This document shows positions 13,582-25,790 of a DNA stretch of 64,000 nucleotides, piece by piece. The position numbers and the translations under genes are program-made. The notes beneath the pieces are model-generated. The model worked only from the letters and a program-made list of their open reading frames with translations, made no database searches and was not told where the DNA came from. The stretch lies in assembly GCA_013397455.1 (NCBI GenBank), contig VYZB01000274.1:1042614-1106613 (forward strand). Reading direction: 5' to 3'. The stretch is from Crotophaga sulcirostris (lineage: Eukaryota > Chordata > Aves > Cuculiformes > Crotophagidae). Position 1 is the stretch's first letter. The number at the start of each line of letters is the position of its first letter.

Positions 13582-14122
13582 TGTAACAGTTTAAGTAGAC
13601 AGCTGAAGTTAGCCACAAGCCTGCTGTAAAACTTTCGTTACAGTTGAGGTATTCAGTCAGCCTCCCTCCTGCATACACACAGGGGGAAAGGAGGGGGGCC
13701 GAGTACTTTTGCCAGGCCATAGGGTACCTTGCAGCGATAGGGAGGGACTGTGTGGTGAGAAGGGAGAAGCTTCAGGGTCCCCTCAGCTCTGTAGAAGGCC
13801 AGAACCAACTGCGCAAAGACCAGAGGTTACTTGTGGTCATGAGGAAGACCCTTCAACCTTCCTCCTCACGACCCTCACACAACCACCCCAAGGGGACACG
13901 AAGGGGAGGAAACAAATGCAAGTGACTTCTCAGAATTGATTAGCATAACTCGGACAATCCTCAACAATATAATGAATATGCATGTCTTTTGATAATAAAT
14001 ATCAGCCTGCCTTTTCTTTGGTACACAGAGCTTTTGGAATTATCCAACCTGTGCCCGATGTCGCAATAAACACACCTGCTTTATAACGCTCTGTGAGTTG
14101 TAGAGTTTGATTCCACACGTCA
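13582..14122 (+). mobile_element. ERV LTR, plus strand, about 540 bp
   Basis: The proposed LTR begins with TG at 13582 (tgtaacagtttaagtagac) and ends with CA at 14122 (ttccacacgtca). It holds a GC-richer U3 with a G-rich tract (about 13681-13700) and an AT-rich TATA-like stretch near 13990-14003. A polyadenylation signal aataaa at 14065-14070 is followed by the R/U5-like cacacctgctttataacgctctg. The 3' third is repeated in inverted orientation at 7550-7745, which shows directly that it is a dispersed repeat. Overall architecture and recalled similarity to avian LTRs support a retroviral LTR. I see no clear target duplication and no convincing primer-binding site after 14122, so it is a solo or orphaned LTR. 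The 5' boundary is less certain than the 3' one. Short frames inside it are not genes. Confidence 0.75.
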
Positions 14123-14668
14123 TTTGGGAAACCAGAAAAAAATGTTTGAAAACCTGAATCTGCTATGGATATATTACACATTAGGAGTCTTGATGAGGTC
14201 TGGAAAAATGGACAGTAATCATGACTGCCTGTAACACGGCCCAGACACAAATACTGATCAGACTGTCTAGGAAAGGATTCAAAATTCCACAGATAGATAA
14301 AGAAATGTATTTCATCTGGTTCAAGGTGAAAATAAGTAAGCAGATATTCAGTTCCTCATAGCTATCTGAATCTGTCATATCTAATTTATTATTACCTACT
14401 CTGTAAATTTTCATTCAAATCTGAGGACAAACCCTATGTGTAACCCACTGTTTGCATTACACTTGTCAAGGTTTCAATGTTCTTTTCTAGACAAAAGCAT
14501 GAATTTTGATTTTTGGGGTTTGGTTGGTTGGTTTTAAGAACAGAGAACAGCTACATGCCGGAAAGACAAAACTACTGAGAACATGGTTTACAAGACCTAG
14601 TTGAGAATATGGAAAAAAGGTAGCAATTGTGTAGAAATAGTACCTCAAGTTCAGTGAGTATTCATAGG

Positions 14669-14735
14669 TTTTGTCTCTTTCTTTCTTTCCTTTTCTCTCT
14701 CGTTCTTACTTCTCTTACTTTTTACCCTTCTTTTC
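14669..14735 (+). repeat. CT-rich polypyrimidine tract
   Basis: Nearly uninterrupted pyrimidines, including CTTT units, end in ttttcaaag. It resembles a very long splice acceptor tract on the plus strand, but the following sequence gives no convincing exon. Treated as low complexity. Confidence 0.8.
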
Positions 14736-17700
14736 AAAGCCCTGCTGACTGAAACTACAAGTGTTGAGGTGAAGAAAAATGTGTGAAATTATGTTTTTTT
14801 CACAAAAAGAATGACACAAAACATTTTCCTAAAACTGAAGTCTTTTGCTGGAAAGGCAAGCATCTGAATTATGTCTCTGTATAAGGTCTACCAGCAACTC
14901 CTGAATTGCAACAGCCTCCAACTACAGGTCCTGGATGGTGCCTTTAACAGCAGACCCAGAACATGAGCAGCTCTGAACGGGCTACACTCCCTTTGGCAGC
15001 GATTGTAGCAGTGAGTTATAATAGGAGAAAGGGTTTCCCTGTTCTAGAACACTTCTAGGCTTTTTCTGAACACAGATCTGGGGGTTTGGGTTGTTTTATT
15101 ACTGAAGATACTGTCATCTCAGGTGCAGACTGAAATGGAGGAATGGAAAAATTGTTTCTCACTTATGTCTGTTTCTCTAGGATTACTGATTAAGACACAT
15201 TTTATCCTCTTTTGTGTGCAGTCTCACTTTATCTTGTCAAACCTAATAAATACACACACTGGCAGCAAGAAATAAATGTTTAGTAAATTTGATTTCCAAA
15301 ACTCCATTCTTCTCCCTTGAGTCTCCTAAATGACATATTCCAATCACTTAAATGCATTTTGCTGCAGTTTGAAAACTGTTACTCCTCCCCTCTGGGGATC
15401 TTAAACCATAGAATATGAAATAAAAGAATGGCTTTCATTAGACAAAATATTCAGGATTTTTGTAGTTCTGCTAAAGGGTACTGCCACAGAGATGAGGGGC
15501 TGGGACTTATTTCCATTTTCTACATCAACTCACAAAGCCTGCTTGCCTGCAATGCAGTCTTGGAAGACGTGCTTCATCCTATATCTACAGTCTGTTCACT
15601 CTGCTTACTGTATTGGGACAGCAGGCATGAAGCAACTTCCAACTTACATCTCTGCCTTAGGTTTCCTAAGTTTTTACCCCAATCCTTTAAGCCTCACACA
15701 CTTGATTCATGCTATGGTACAAAAAGTGGTTTTCCTTATGCACTATCCCAAAACTTTTGGGACAGATATAAAGTGAAAACATTGTTTCTGTTTATTTCTG
15801 CTTCTAACTTTCAATCTGTTCCTTTTAGCAGAACAACATGCAAATCTTTGCATGTACTGTGATTCTTTGTTGATTCAAATAAATAATTAATGGGTTTTAA
15901 GAAGCATGCTGGCCTTGTTAATGTGAGCACACAAGGTGCATGACTAATTTAGGAAATGAAGAAGACATTTATGCTGCTGGACACGTCAATAGTAGAATTG
16001 AAATTTCTCCAGGAGTGAAAAACACAAGACAAGAGAAGAGGGCAATTGTAAGTTTCCTAATGGTCTCCTGCGTTAAAATAATTTAGCAAGGAAATTTTAG
16101 CCCAAAATACTTAAAATGTATTCCCAAAGTACAGTGCGACAAGGTAATGTGTAAATGTATAAATTAGAGTGGTTTAGACTGCTACAGATCAAGAAAATTT
16201 TACATATTTTTTAGTTGCTCAACTCTCCTTTCTCCAAATGACACATTTCTTTCCATTTTATGGATGTTTCAAGGCTTTTGAAGACGTTTTACTAGTCATA
16301 ATCTGATATCCTCATGAGGTTTATCATTCATTCATTTATCTTTGCAGTAGGATAGGTTAATGGCTATACCTATTCCCATATTCCTGTGTTTCATGACTAG
16401 CTGATGGATTTAAAATAATTTATACTGATTCAAGGTCATTTTTACTAAATCTCTTCAATACCAGATTGGGGTTTTTTTACCTCCAGTACTTTGATATGGA
16501 GAGAATATTAGGCTTTAGATTTTTTGACATAAAGGTCTATAACATAGACTAAATTTATGTCAAATCCAAACATCCACTTATGGCTTAATTTTATTCCATG
16601 ATATTTTATTTCTGAAAGTATAAATGACACAGTTATAATTTCATAGCTTGTATGATTTGCTGCAGAGGTCAAAATTTTCAAAATATTGCATGACATCTAG
16701 CAATGCCTGATAGTAGAGCACTGTAGAACTTAGGAAGAGCTCATATGATTTTAGAAGAAGCCCTCACCTATCTCAAAGCAGAGGTGAGTATAATCATCTG
16801 ATATATTTAGACAGGTAGTTAAATTTGCTCAAATGAGGGCAAATGTAACCCTCTGTACTACTTAATACTATAAACATATGAAACTCAACTTCACACCTTT
16901 CCACAGAAGTGCCTTCCTCCACTTAAACTGCCCTGTGCCTCATTCCCTTTCTTTTTGCTTTAGGGTTAATATTGGTAGACTAATAGCAACCTTTGTAAAA
17001 GTCATAGAGCATTTTCTTCGTTTGCACGTAATACCAATCCTGCTTGATTTTGATTCAAATTCTTAAAACAGTCCTGTTCTTGAGGGCATGATTCAACAGC
17101 CTCATCTGACACCGACAGTGACATAGCTACGGTATCCTTTTCCACCACAATGGGAATGCTGGGAAAATAAACCCGTATTCTTTGAGACAGATACAATTGT
17201 CAAACCCACACATTGTATCACTGAATGGTCAATGTGGGCAGAAGTCTGCAGTGTCAGGCTGCCAGTGTGGCATCGGAAGTCAAAGCCCTTGCATGTCACC
17301 TTCCATCAGATCACAGTGATTCAGTTACTTAAGCACAAACAAGTGGTATACAAGAAAACTAGTTCCCGTCTGCCAGATGGCTTCTTTGAAACACATTATC
17401 TTCTAAAACAACCCTGTTTCCAAGAGAGATGTTGGATGCCAGAATAGCAATGAAAGTTCACAAACATTCACATACTGCAGATATATTTTTGAACAGGTGC
17501 TGTCATGCAAAGTTGTGTTGCTAGGATCCACACTGAGCTCCTGGAGTAGCCATTACTGACCATTTCCAATTAAGTCCCACTTGCTGCTCTCACTGCCTTA
17601 TCCCCCCAGAGACTCACCACCCCGACTCAGCTTGCCTGGGACTCCTGTCCCTCGTCCCTCACCCACACAGCATTTGACCCACGGATTGGGGCTCTGAATC

Positions 17701-19365
17701 CATCAGCCTGCCCACCCTGGGTGGACATGGTTAAGAAGGCTGTGATGCTGTATGTGCGTCCTGTCTGCACTACACTTGTAAATATAAGACTGCTCAACGT
17801 TTTAAGCTCTGACACTTTTGAATTTTCCCTGTCACATGGTGGTCCTTTGCCCCCTTCTTTGTCCCTTTTGTTTGTCATCAGAAAGAGAGGTTCTGTTATT
17901 ATCTTGTGTTACTTATATACAAATGTTTATATAATTTGCCAACCAAGAAAAAGGGGATAAAAAATAAAGGAACTGAGGAATGTTCCTTATTTCTCAGCCT
18001 CTACTCCACCTCCCTTTCTAAGGTGAGAGGAGGAGGGAGAGGGGAATAAAGAGGCAACAGGCCAGTTTCAGCTGGTTGCATTAGTTTTATACACACTTGC
18101 AAGACACATTACCTTACATTCTTGCAGAGCAGTAAAGTAACAGCTATCAAATTGCTGTGATTTACTGCAGAGAAACAAGTTGATAGTTTAGCATGTAAGG
18201 GGGTTACTCCTTCTTGCTTCTTTGTTATCAGGGAATTATGAGCAGGAATCTTTCCTGTTTGCAATCCAGTTTACCAGTTTCACAGACACAGCATCTTTGT
18301 CAATATCGCATCGCCTCATTTCTGTCATTTGGAAATTCTATTACATTGAAATCTAGTCATGATAGTGGGCTGTGACACCCTCAGTCTTCAACTTCCCATG
18401 CACTGGCTTATGACAAAAACAGTCCAAATCAATGCCTTCAAATACTGCATTGCCGGTTTACCAGAACATAGCAAAGATGTAAAACCAAGGGTGACATTTA
18501 CCTTCCAAAACTAAGAAGACAAAAAGTCCCATGGTTAAAAAATTTGACCCAAACAAGAATTATCTTTTACTTCAGCACAAGCGCCATTTTTACTTTTCAC
18601 TTCTGAGTCCAGTGAGGATGAACTACAAAAATATGTGTGTTCAACAAAGAGATTAGTTCAGGGAGGCAGAACATGCAAGAAAAGAAAGCAGCGAAAAGAG
18701 CTTAAACAAATTAAATAATCAGTTGCTGTTGGCTACGTAGGGATGTCAAAGAATGCATTTGCTCTGTCACTGATATAGTACATCCTCATCTGTCAGACTG
18801 CATTTTAGAATGCCCTTGGTTCAGTGTAGAATCATTTCTTTTCCTTTAATTCTTTCTTCAGTTCATAGAAGCCTTAGTTCTAATGTTTAGAGACACTGGG
18901 AGAGATAGGAGCTCTGTCTGACATGCTATACATTGTACAGAGCACAGAAAAATTCACTGCCTGAAATAAATTTACAATCTGAATAGTTTTTTAAACAAAA
19001 CAGTTTCTCTGTGAAAAGCTATTTGTGTCACAGAGAGAAGACTGTATAGAAGTGTCAGTGTCAGAAGATACCTATTTTTAAGAAGAATGGAAATGGTGTA
19101 GACATAAAGGAAAGCACGCTGTGAACTTGACCGAGTTCACAAATTATTACGTTGGTAGATTTGACAGATTTCCAAATCTTGAACTATGTAAGTCATATCC
19201 ATCTCTGAACCAGTTCATTGCAAACCAGTTTGGTGCCTAAGGCTTTGCAATGTTGGTTTAATGCTCAACAAAATCTGCTGGCTTATCTGAGAGCTATTAG
19301 CAGCTCTTAGTTTAATTGCTACCTTTCATTCTTACTTGTTAAAAAGCAGTCCCACTGACTATAGC

Positions 19366-19435
19366 AAAAACAAACAAACAACACCAAACACCTCGAAAAA
19401 TGCAACAACAACAACAAAACACAAACAAAACCCCA
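19366..19435. repeat. CAAA/CAA-rich low-complexity run
   Basis: Contains runs of caaa and five caa units, interrupted by other A/C-rich sequence. On the minus strand it is the matching TTTG/TTG run. Confidence 0.8.
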
Positions 19436-19845
19436 CACAGCAATAACATGGATATATAATTATGATAAAGACATTAAATGCTACAGTGACACCAAGTGGT
19501 AAAATGCTATAGCGTTCATGATGCAAGTACAAGGGTGAGTCTTCATTTTGACACTTCCCATTTCTTTCTTATTTTGTCTTTCCTGCCTCCATCATGCTAC
19601 TCGATGTCAGTATCAGTGTTCAAATATACTTTCTATAGTAGCATAAATCTTCGTGTACATAAAACATTAATAAAACTCTAGCTATCTCCCAAAGAAAAAG
19701 TTCAAATTTCATTCCACCGAAAGAGGAAAAAGGTTTAAGGTTTTGTGTTTCCAATAGGTCCTTTTGTTCCTGCCTATACTAAATGGCAGACAACGGTGAC
19801 ACAGTTCACTGAGAGAATGTCTCGAAATGAAAATTCCAAGGACTT

Positions 19846-19862
19846 CAAACAAACAAACAAAC
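19846..19862. repeat. Short (AAAC)n microsatellite
   Basis: About four AAAC units (caaacaaacaaacaaac). Confidence 0.85.
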
Positions 19863-20367
19863 TCCTAGAAGCATCTCTTACTTCTTCAAACAATTTAAAG
19901 TCATGTATTTTTTTGTGACATGAAGGACAGTAAAGGTGATTTGTAATTTGCTCTGAAGTTTTAGCTATGCTAATTTTATTAGAACTTTTGTTCTATGACA
20001 CCCCAAAATTATCAAACACAATACATATGCACAGAATGTGGTTTCTCATCCATGTAATAATGCTCCTATACACTTAGGTCTACTTTAGTTCAGTCACCTA
20101 GAGACATTTTTTCTATTCATGCTTAGAACTGGTACCAATAAGACATCAATATAGGAAGGAAAAAAAAGGGGGGTTGCTTGGTACTCTTATTACATACATA
20201 ATATTTGATTAAACGATACTACTTTTTTGTTGTCATTATTATTGCACCTCCACAACCGTTCATTCACATGCATTTCAGTCTCCTGTGCTATACATCGTCC
20301 TCTGCTACCATAATAGCAGCTACATCATGCATGACATAGCCTAATAAAAACTCCTTGTGTTTTCCAG

Positions 20368-20392
20368 GACTTATATTGGACTGATTTCCCAG
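20368..20392 (+). other. Possible 25-nt microexon (unconfirmed)
   Basis: A T-rich acceptor ending ttttccag precedes 25 bases starting gacttatattgg and ending tttcccag, immediately followed by the donor gtaagaac. Both splice sites fit vertebrate consensus well. No neighbouring exon or reading frame is established, and matches this good occur by chance in 64 kb, so this is a candidate only. Confidence 0.15.
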
Positions 20393-21984
20393 GTAAGAAC
20401 AAGACTCTATCACATATTATAACTTTATAAATGCACTTAAAGTACAGGCTTTATATTACATAGATGCTGATTCAGAGAAACAATTAGGATTCATAAATCT
20501 GGAAGCGATCAGAATTTAACAATACTTCAGAAGTCTAGTTATTTTTGGAAAAAAAAGAGCAGTAATATTTATTATAAACACATTGACATATTAATCCACT
20601 TAAATATATGAAGAATAATGGAAGACATTCCTGTATTACTGCACAAGAATTGCACATCCAGTGGCATGGAATTACTAGCCCAAAGGCTTTAGTTTACGAA
20701 ATTAAGTTTTTGGAGCTATTGATATGTATATACATAAACTATCATCAGAAACCTTGATTTATTTTATTGATAAGGAGAATTAATCAGGATGAAAATGGAG
20801 GTTCTTATATTTTTCTGCCAGAGGAGTTTTCTTCTGGGAATCAGCCGTTCCACGTAATACTGTCTTTGCTTTCTATATTTAATGGGAAAATTGAGTTGTA
20901 ATATTGTCAAGTTCATATTGCTCTTGCAGTACGAATGGAGAACCTGAATAACAAAAAGATAACATTTTCAACAAAACTATATGACTTACTATTAATCTTC
21001 ACTTCCCTTGCCTGGGGAGCCATGCCATATTTATTCTGCAAGTAAACAATGTGACAGAAAAGAAGGTAAATGTTTGAGCAGGTGCTTATGAGATTGACCT
21101 AATAGATAGTGCAGATCCAGAAAGAGTAATTTTAACATTCTGAATAATAGAAAATTTCTCTCCTGGCCTGAAGATTTTTTGTATTCAGTGCATAGTCAGA
21201 GATAATGATATAATGCTCATTTTTCCCAAGGCTCCAGTACTTAGCTGTAGAAGATTAGGTAATGCAGCTAAATAAGGGATTATGAAGAAAAAAAAGAGTT
21301 CTTTGAAAACATTATGTTGAAGGGAAACAGGAAAGAGTCCCTACTTGGAATATTTGGCAAAGGAATGCTACAGAAAGTTTCTCTGCATTGACTGAATGTA
21401 TTTAGATGAAAGAGTGAGAATTCAGTCTAGCAGTTCCCCATACTTCATGGGAACTGCTTCCATCCTGCTGTGTGAACGCAGGGAGTGAAACACAATTAGA
21501 TTTAGCTCAGTTCAGAAAGATTCAGCAATGAGTTCTCCTTATCCTACTCTACTGCAGGGTAAAAGCATTCCCAAAGAAAGAAAATGCAAAACCCCCATCA
21601 CTGTCGTGCTATTGTCATGCTATTGTCTCCTACATGTTGACTAATTCCCTAAACCTTTCTTAAATGTTATATGTATCTAGTTTTATCTCTTTGCTCTTCC
21701 AACATGATTTCCAACTGAGAAAAAAATTGTGTGTTGTCAACCATCATTTTTTACATTATGACTGAACTTGTGTATGCCTGCTTTTTATTAAATGGAAGGT
21801 TGACTTGCATGAGTTTTTAAACAAAAAGGAAAAAAACGTTCTGAATTCATTATGACTGCGAGATCAAATTGTGCACCTGTGCTTGAGTCACACTGTAATA
21901 AATGGCAATAGCAGACAAAATGGTTTTCAAACACTAAACTGAGTCTGGTCACTGGATGAGAAGTTAATTTTCAATGCAGTAGAT

Positions 21985-22009
21985 CTGAATTCCAGAAGCT
22001 GGAATTCAG
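21985..22009. repeat. Perfect inverted repeat, 11-bp arms, 3-nt loop
   Basis: The arm ctgaattccag at 21985-21995 is followed by loop aag and the exact reverse complement at 21999-22009. It lies about 25 bp from the end of the CR1 at 22034. Confidence 0.9.
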
Positions 22010-22033
22010 GTGAGAGGTGTCTACAGTGGATAT

Positions 22034-22367
22034 TCACAGTATCACAGTATTACAAGGTTGGAAAGGACCTTTGAGATCATCGAATCCAACCTATAACCCA
22101 ACACTAACACTAACACCAACACCAATCCATCATCTAAACCATGGCACTAGGTGCCTCATCCAGTCTTCTCTTAAACACCTCCAGGGACGGCGACTCCACC
22201 ACCTCCCCGGGGCAGCCAATCACCCTTTCAGTTAAAAATTTTTTCCTAATATCAAGCCTAAACCTCCCATGAGTAAACTTGAGTCCATGACCTCTTGTTC
22301 TGTTACTGGTCACCTGAGAGAAGAGACTAACACCTGTCTGACTACAACTTCCTTTTAGGTAGTTGTA
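22034..22367 (-). mobile_element. CR1 LINE, 5'-truncated, minus strand
   Basis: On the minus strand the element runs from about 22367 (ttaggtagttg on the plus strand, i.e. the CR1 segment coding caactacctaaaagg) to its 3' end at 22034. It passes through the end of the ORF2 reverse transcriptase, with SDRTRG-like and NWNRLP-like regions diverged. It then continues into the 3' UTR with a minisatellite-like ggtgttagtgttagtg stretch, and ends with the CR1 signature gatgatctcaaaggtcc followed by ttccaacc. The tail is the octamer-type repeat (atactgtg), twice, the same tail as at 37826 and 52150. Only about the last 330 bp of a full element of several kilobases is present, which is typical of CR1 insertions. 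The plus-strand open frame at 22017-22235 is antisense to this element and is not a gene. Confidence 0.93.
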
Positions 22368-22391
22368 TTAAAAGGATTTGTAACAAAACTT

Positions 22392-22440
22392 GCATATATA
22401 CATATATATATACATGCACACACATACACAGACACACATG
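22392..22440. repeat. Mixed (TA)n/(CA)n microsatellite
   Basis: Runs of catatata, tatatatata and cacacaca with interruptions, adjacent to the 5' truncation end of the CR1 at 22367. Confidence 0.88.
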
Positions 22441-25400
22441 TATTTGCACACTTCCTTAAGTACCAAGTGTATTTCTGTCTGTGAAAGGGCTACTAAGTAA
22501 AACAGCTTGAAACCACGACAGAAGTTCAGTTTACAGGTGGAGTGGTTTCCTGAACAGCTCCCAAACACTGGCAAGAACAAATCCAATGATGCATTCAGAG
22601 GTCAATGGCTATATGATGCTTCTCAGCTCCTCTGCCCAGAAATGCAGCAGAACTGCAATGGAAAGCTGACAAGCTTGGAGCTTGAATTGTTCCTCCCGAG
22701 GTTACAAGTCCCTTAACTCAACTGTCATAGCAGTACCACACACTATCTATGCTAGATAATGTCATCATGGTGATGATAAAAAATAAGGGATTACAGAAGA
22801 TTTTCCAGCCTGAAAGTGACCCTTAGTCTCAGCAACCCGCAGAAACTTGATATTGAAGAAATCACTCGTTTTCTGATTTGAAAACTAATAATATTTCAGT
22901 GCAAGTTCCTGAGTAGATCTGCTTGACTGAAGTTAAAAAAGGAAAAGAAAAAGTGTTTGTGCCCCTGAGTGTACAGGCAAATTTATATTCTGCACCCTAT
23001 GGAATGTCTAAAATTTGCTTTCAGTACTTTCATGTTGAATTTAAATCTGATTTCTGTTATTTTTCTTGGAAAAGATTAGTGCAATTAAGGTATTTTTCTT
23101 TAAAATCCTAGTAAAGAAGATAAGCCATAGAAGACACTGCGGAGACTAGTCTTTGCTACAGACGTCCCTATCTGACTTAAGAAACGAAGTCCATTGTAAG
23201 GAATACTTTTTATGTTTTCCTCAAGGTTTAAGACCTTACTACAGAACATACATGCCATGAGGCAACCGTAAACTGACTACATGGTCTTTCAATTTTATTA
23301 ACAATCGTTAGCTAGACTACATAAAACTTTAACACCTTTACAAATATACAATGCCTTGTGAGAGAGAGGAGATGTATTTTGTGAGCCCTCTGTGCAGATG
23401 TCAAATTACTCCTGAAATACCCTTGTCTGCTCTCCTAGCAATTTCAGGTTGGCACACTGGCACTGAGGCAAAACAAAGCAAAACAACAGAAAACTTACTC
23501 CATTAGTCTTAGAGTAATAGTAGACTGCTGGAAGAATGCATCTTGCAATGAGTGGTAGCAGGGTGTATAAATGAGAAAACGTTACAGAAAGTATAGAAGA
23601 AAGACTACACCTTAACACATGTGCACCACTATATTATTACATTCTAGCCTTTGCAGAGATAATTTCCAAAACTATGGAGTCAAGCTGTGAAGAAGCTTGT
23701 GGTCTTTCTCTGAAAATGTAAGGAAACCAGATATAAGATGTACGGCTTTGGAAGATCCAGGTACTAAGGTAGTGTTACATCAAGTCATCCACTAAAGTGA
23801 AGATAACCAAAGGAACTGCAGAATGAGAAACTAATGAAACTCTTCCAGACAGAAGAGAAAATGAGGCATACCACATCCAATTTTTAATCATTTGAAGTCA
23901 TTTTGGTCTGTCTGTAGGCAACAATGATGACTGAATTCATAGTAAGACTAATTGCATACATGGAGTCACATGGATTTAGTGAATAAAACATTTGCCCATG
24001 AAGCACAATCATCGTAATCTGAGGTGGAATGTGGAGGAATGTAATTTGTCATTCTATCAACAAAGGGAAACTTGGATATCTGTATATCAATCTGCCTGGG
24101 TAAGTTAGTGATCAATCTAGTGGTAAAGGAAGAGCTTAGAGCAACCATTTTGAAAGGACCATACGTTAAGGCAGATTTGCATGCAGCAGCATGCAGAAAT
24201 CACATGTAAGATCTGAATGAGCTAGTGCTGTAACAGCTCTCAGAAGCAAGTGTAGGTCTAATAAATGCACCTAGCTTGACATAAGAAAGACTTTCTTTTG
24301 TCAGTCAATGCAGAACAACTAAGAGTCCTTCTGCAAAGGCTGTCTATACAGTCAGGTGCAGAATGAGTTATCCACAAAAATACATTCTGATGGACATTTT
24401 TTGACAGTCCCTGTGGGTCATGTAAAAAGGAGCTTATGCACATGACAAAAACCACAATTATTTTATGCAGTGATTAAAGAGGACAACCTTTGCCTCTACA
24501 CATTGTGATCAAATGCAAAATAAGCTGCTGTACTGCCAGTCTGAGAATGTGACAAATGCAAAGGTCTAAGGTATTTGTCATCATATATAAAGTATTTTGG
24601 CTTGAACAGTACATCTGGAAGAGATGGTAAACAGAGATGAACACCACTCCATAAACTTAACAGCTGCTTGAACCTCATTGAATAGATCAAATACCCTGAA
24701 AAAGTACCTGTCAGCATTACCATTCTATTGTAAAGGAAAGGATTAGATCTTTTGCATAATAGATGAGGAAGACAACATCACAACAGAAAGAAAAAAATAT
24801 CCATGATGATCATCTTTACATTTATAAACTCGAATATCTTCTACAATGAAGGTTTTAATACAAACACCTGATAATGAAAATTTCTGCTACAGAGAAGGTC
24901 TTATTGTTATGATGTTAGGTGATGATCACTGAATGATATGCAGGCTCTTCTAGTAGTAAAATGTGCATGTGTTTATGCTGTCTTTGACAGTAAACAGAAG
25001 AAAAAGCACACAAGAACTTTGGAGTTTTCCAAAATAATCTCAGACAATATCACATGCATCTTCTGCTTAAAATTGGGAACGTATTAAATATTCAGTCTCA
25101 TGAAAAATATATGTAACACCTGACATCATAGTTTAAAAACCTATCCAAGCAGTTAGAGAATAGTAACACAACCATGTAGTTTGGCTGTAAAGCATTATAG
25201 AGAAATAATTTCTGAGTAGCATGAAAATACTCTCTTCTCGATGCAGAATATTTTATGCTGCTGATGCTGTCTGTGAGGGAAGAGTTTAAATGTAATCTCA
25301 CGTACTTACACCTAGGTTCTGTACGATGCAGTTCTATATAATTAGTTTTCACAAATAGTTAATATTTTGGTAATGTATATCAGTCATCTGTCAAACATCT

Positions 25401-25770
25401 ACTAGGAAATATCAATAAAAGAACTTAAAGGTGCAAAGAATATAAATCAAGATTTATAGGTATCATAGGTACTTAAGTATTTCAAAAAATCAGATATTTG
25501 GTTAAAAAAATGAAAAATACGTATCGCACAGAGAACCTGCTATCAATATATGTGCTAGTGCTTCTGTTTCAACCTAATAAAAAAACCCATCATGTCAAAA
25601 TCTAAGGTCTCAGATGTCCTTGTAAGAAATAGATAATGTAAGTCTCTTGTCTTTTTTCAAATGATGGGCACTTTTGTCCAGTTTTGACTTCAACAGCGAT
25701 TTATCTTGCTAAATAGACACAAAAATAAGAACCAAAAAAATGAACCTTACTGAGTTTTTTCACACTTTAA

Positions 25771-25790
25771 TTTTATTATTATTATTTTTA
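25771..25790. repeat. Short (TTA)n microsatellite
   Basis: Four to five TTA units in a T-rich context. Confidence 0.8.

Larger units (their letters stand above)
14123..22033. other. Unique AT-rich non-coding DNA
   Basis: No gene is evident. Notable pieces are a 67-bp pyrimidine tract at 14669-14735 and the longest open frame of the window outside repeats (15428-15862, 144 codons). The frame is overlapped by another frame and has no recognisable domain. A GC-richer block of unknown origin lies at about 17570-17710. CAA/CAAA-rich low-complexity runs lie at 19366-19435 and 19846-19862. There is also a possible 25-nt microexon at 20368-20392 and a perfect hairpin at 21985-22009. None amounts to a supported gene. 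Confidence 0.55.

Noticed and set aside
7550..14122. Intact provirus between the two related LTRs
   Set aside because: The LTRs are in opposite orientation and no gag, pol or env-like reading frame lies between them.
14669..14768. Long pyrimidine tract followed by AG and a possible 29-nt exon before gtgaag
   Set aside because: The donor is weak and the tract is a CTTT-type low-complexity run.
15428..15862. 144-codon open frame, the longest outside repeats
   Set aside because: A second frame is open over the same bases, no domain is recognisable, and frames of this size are expected by chance in tens of kilobases of AT-rich DNA.
22017..22235. 72-codon frame with a repetitive TLTLTPTP stretch
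   Set aside because: Antisense to the CR1 3' UTR; the repeat is the complement of the CR1 ggtgttagtg stretch.
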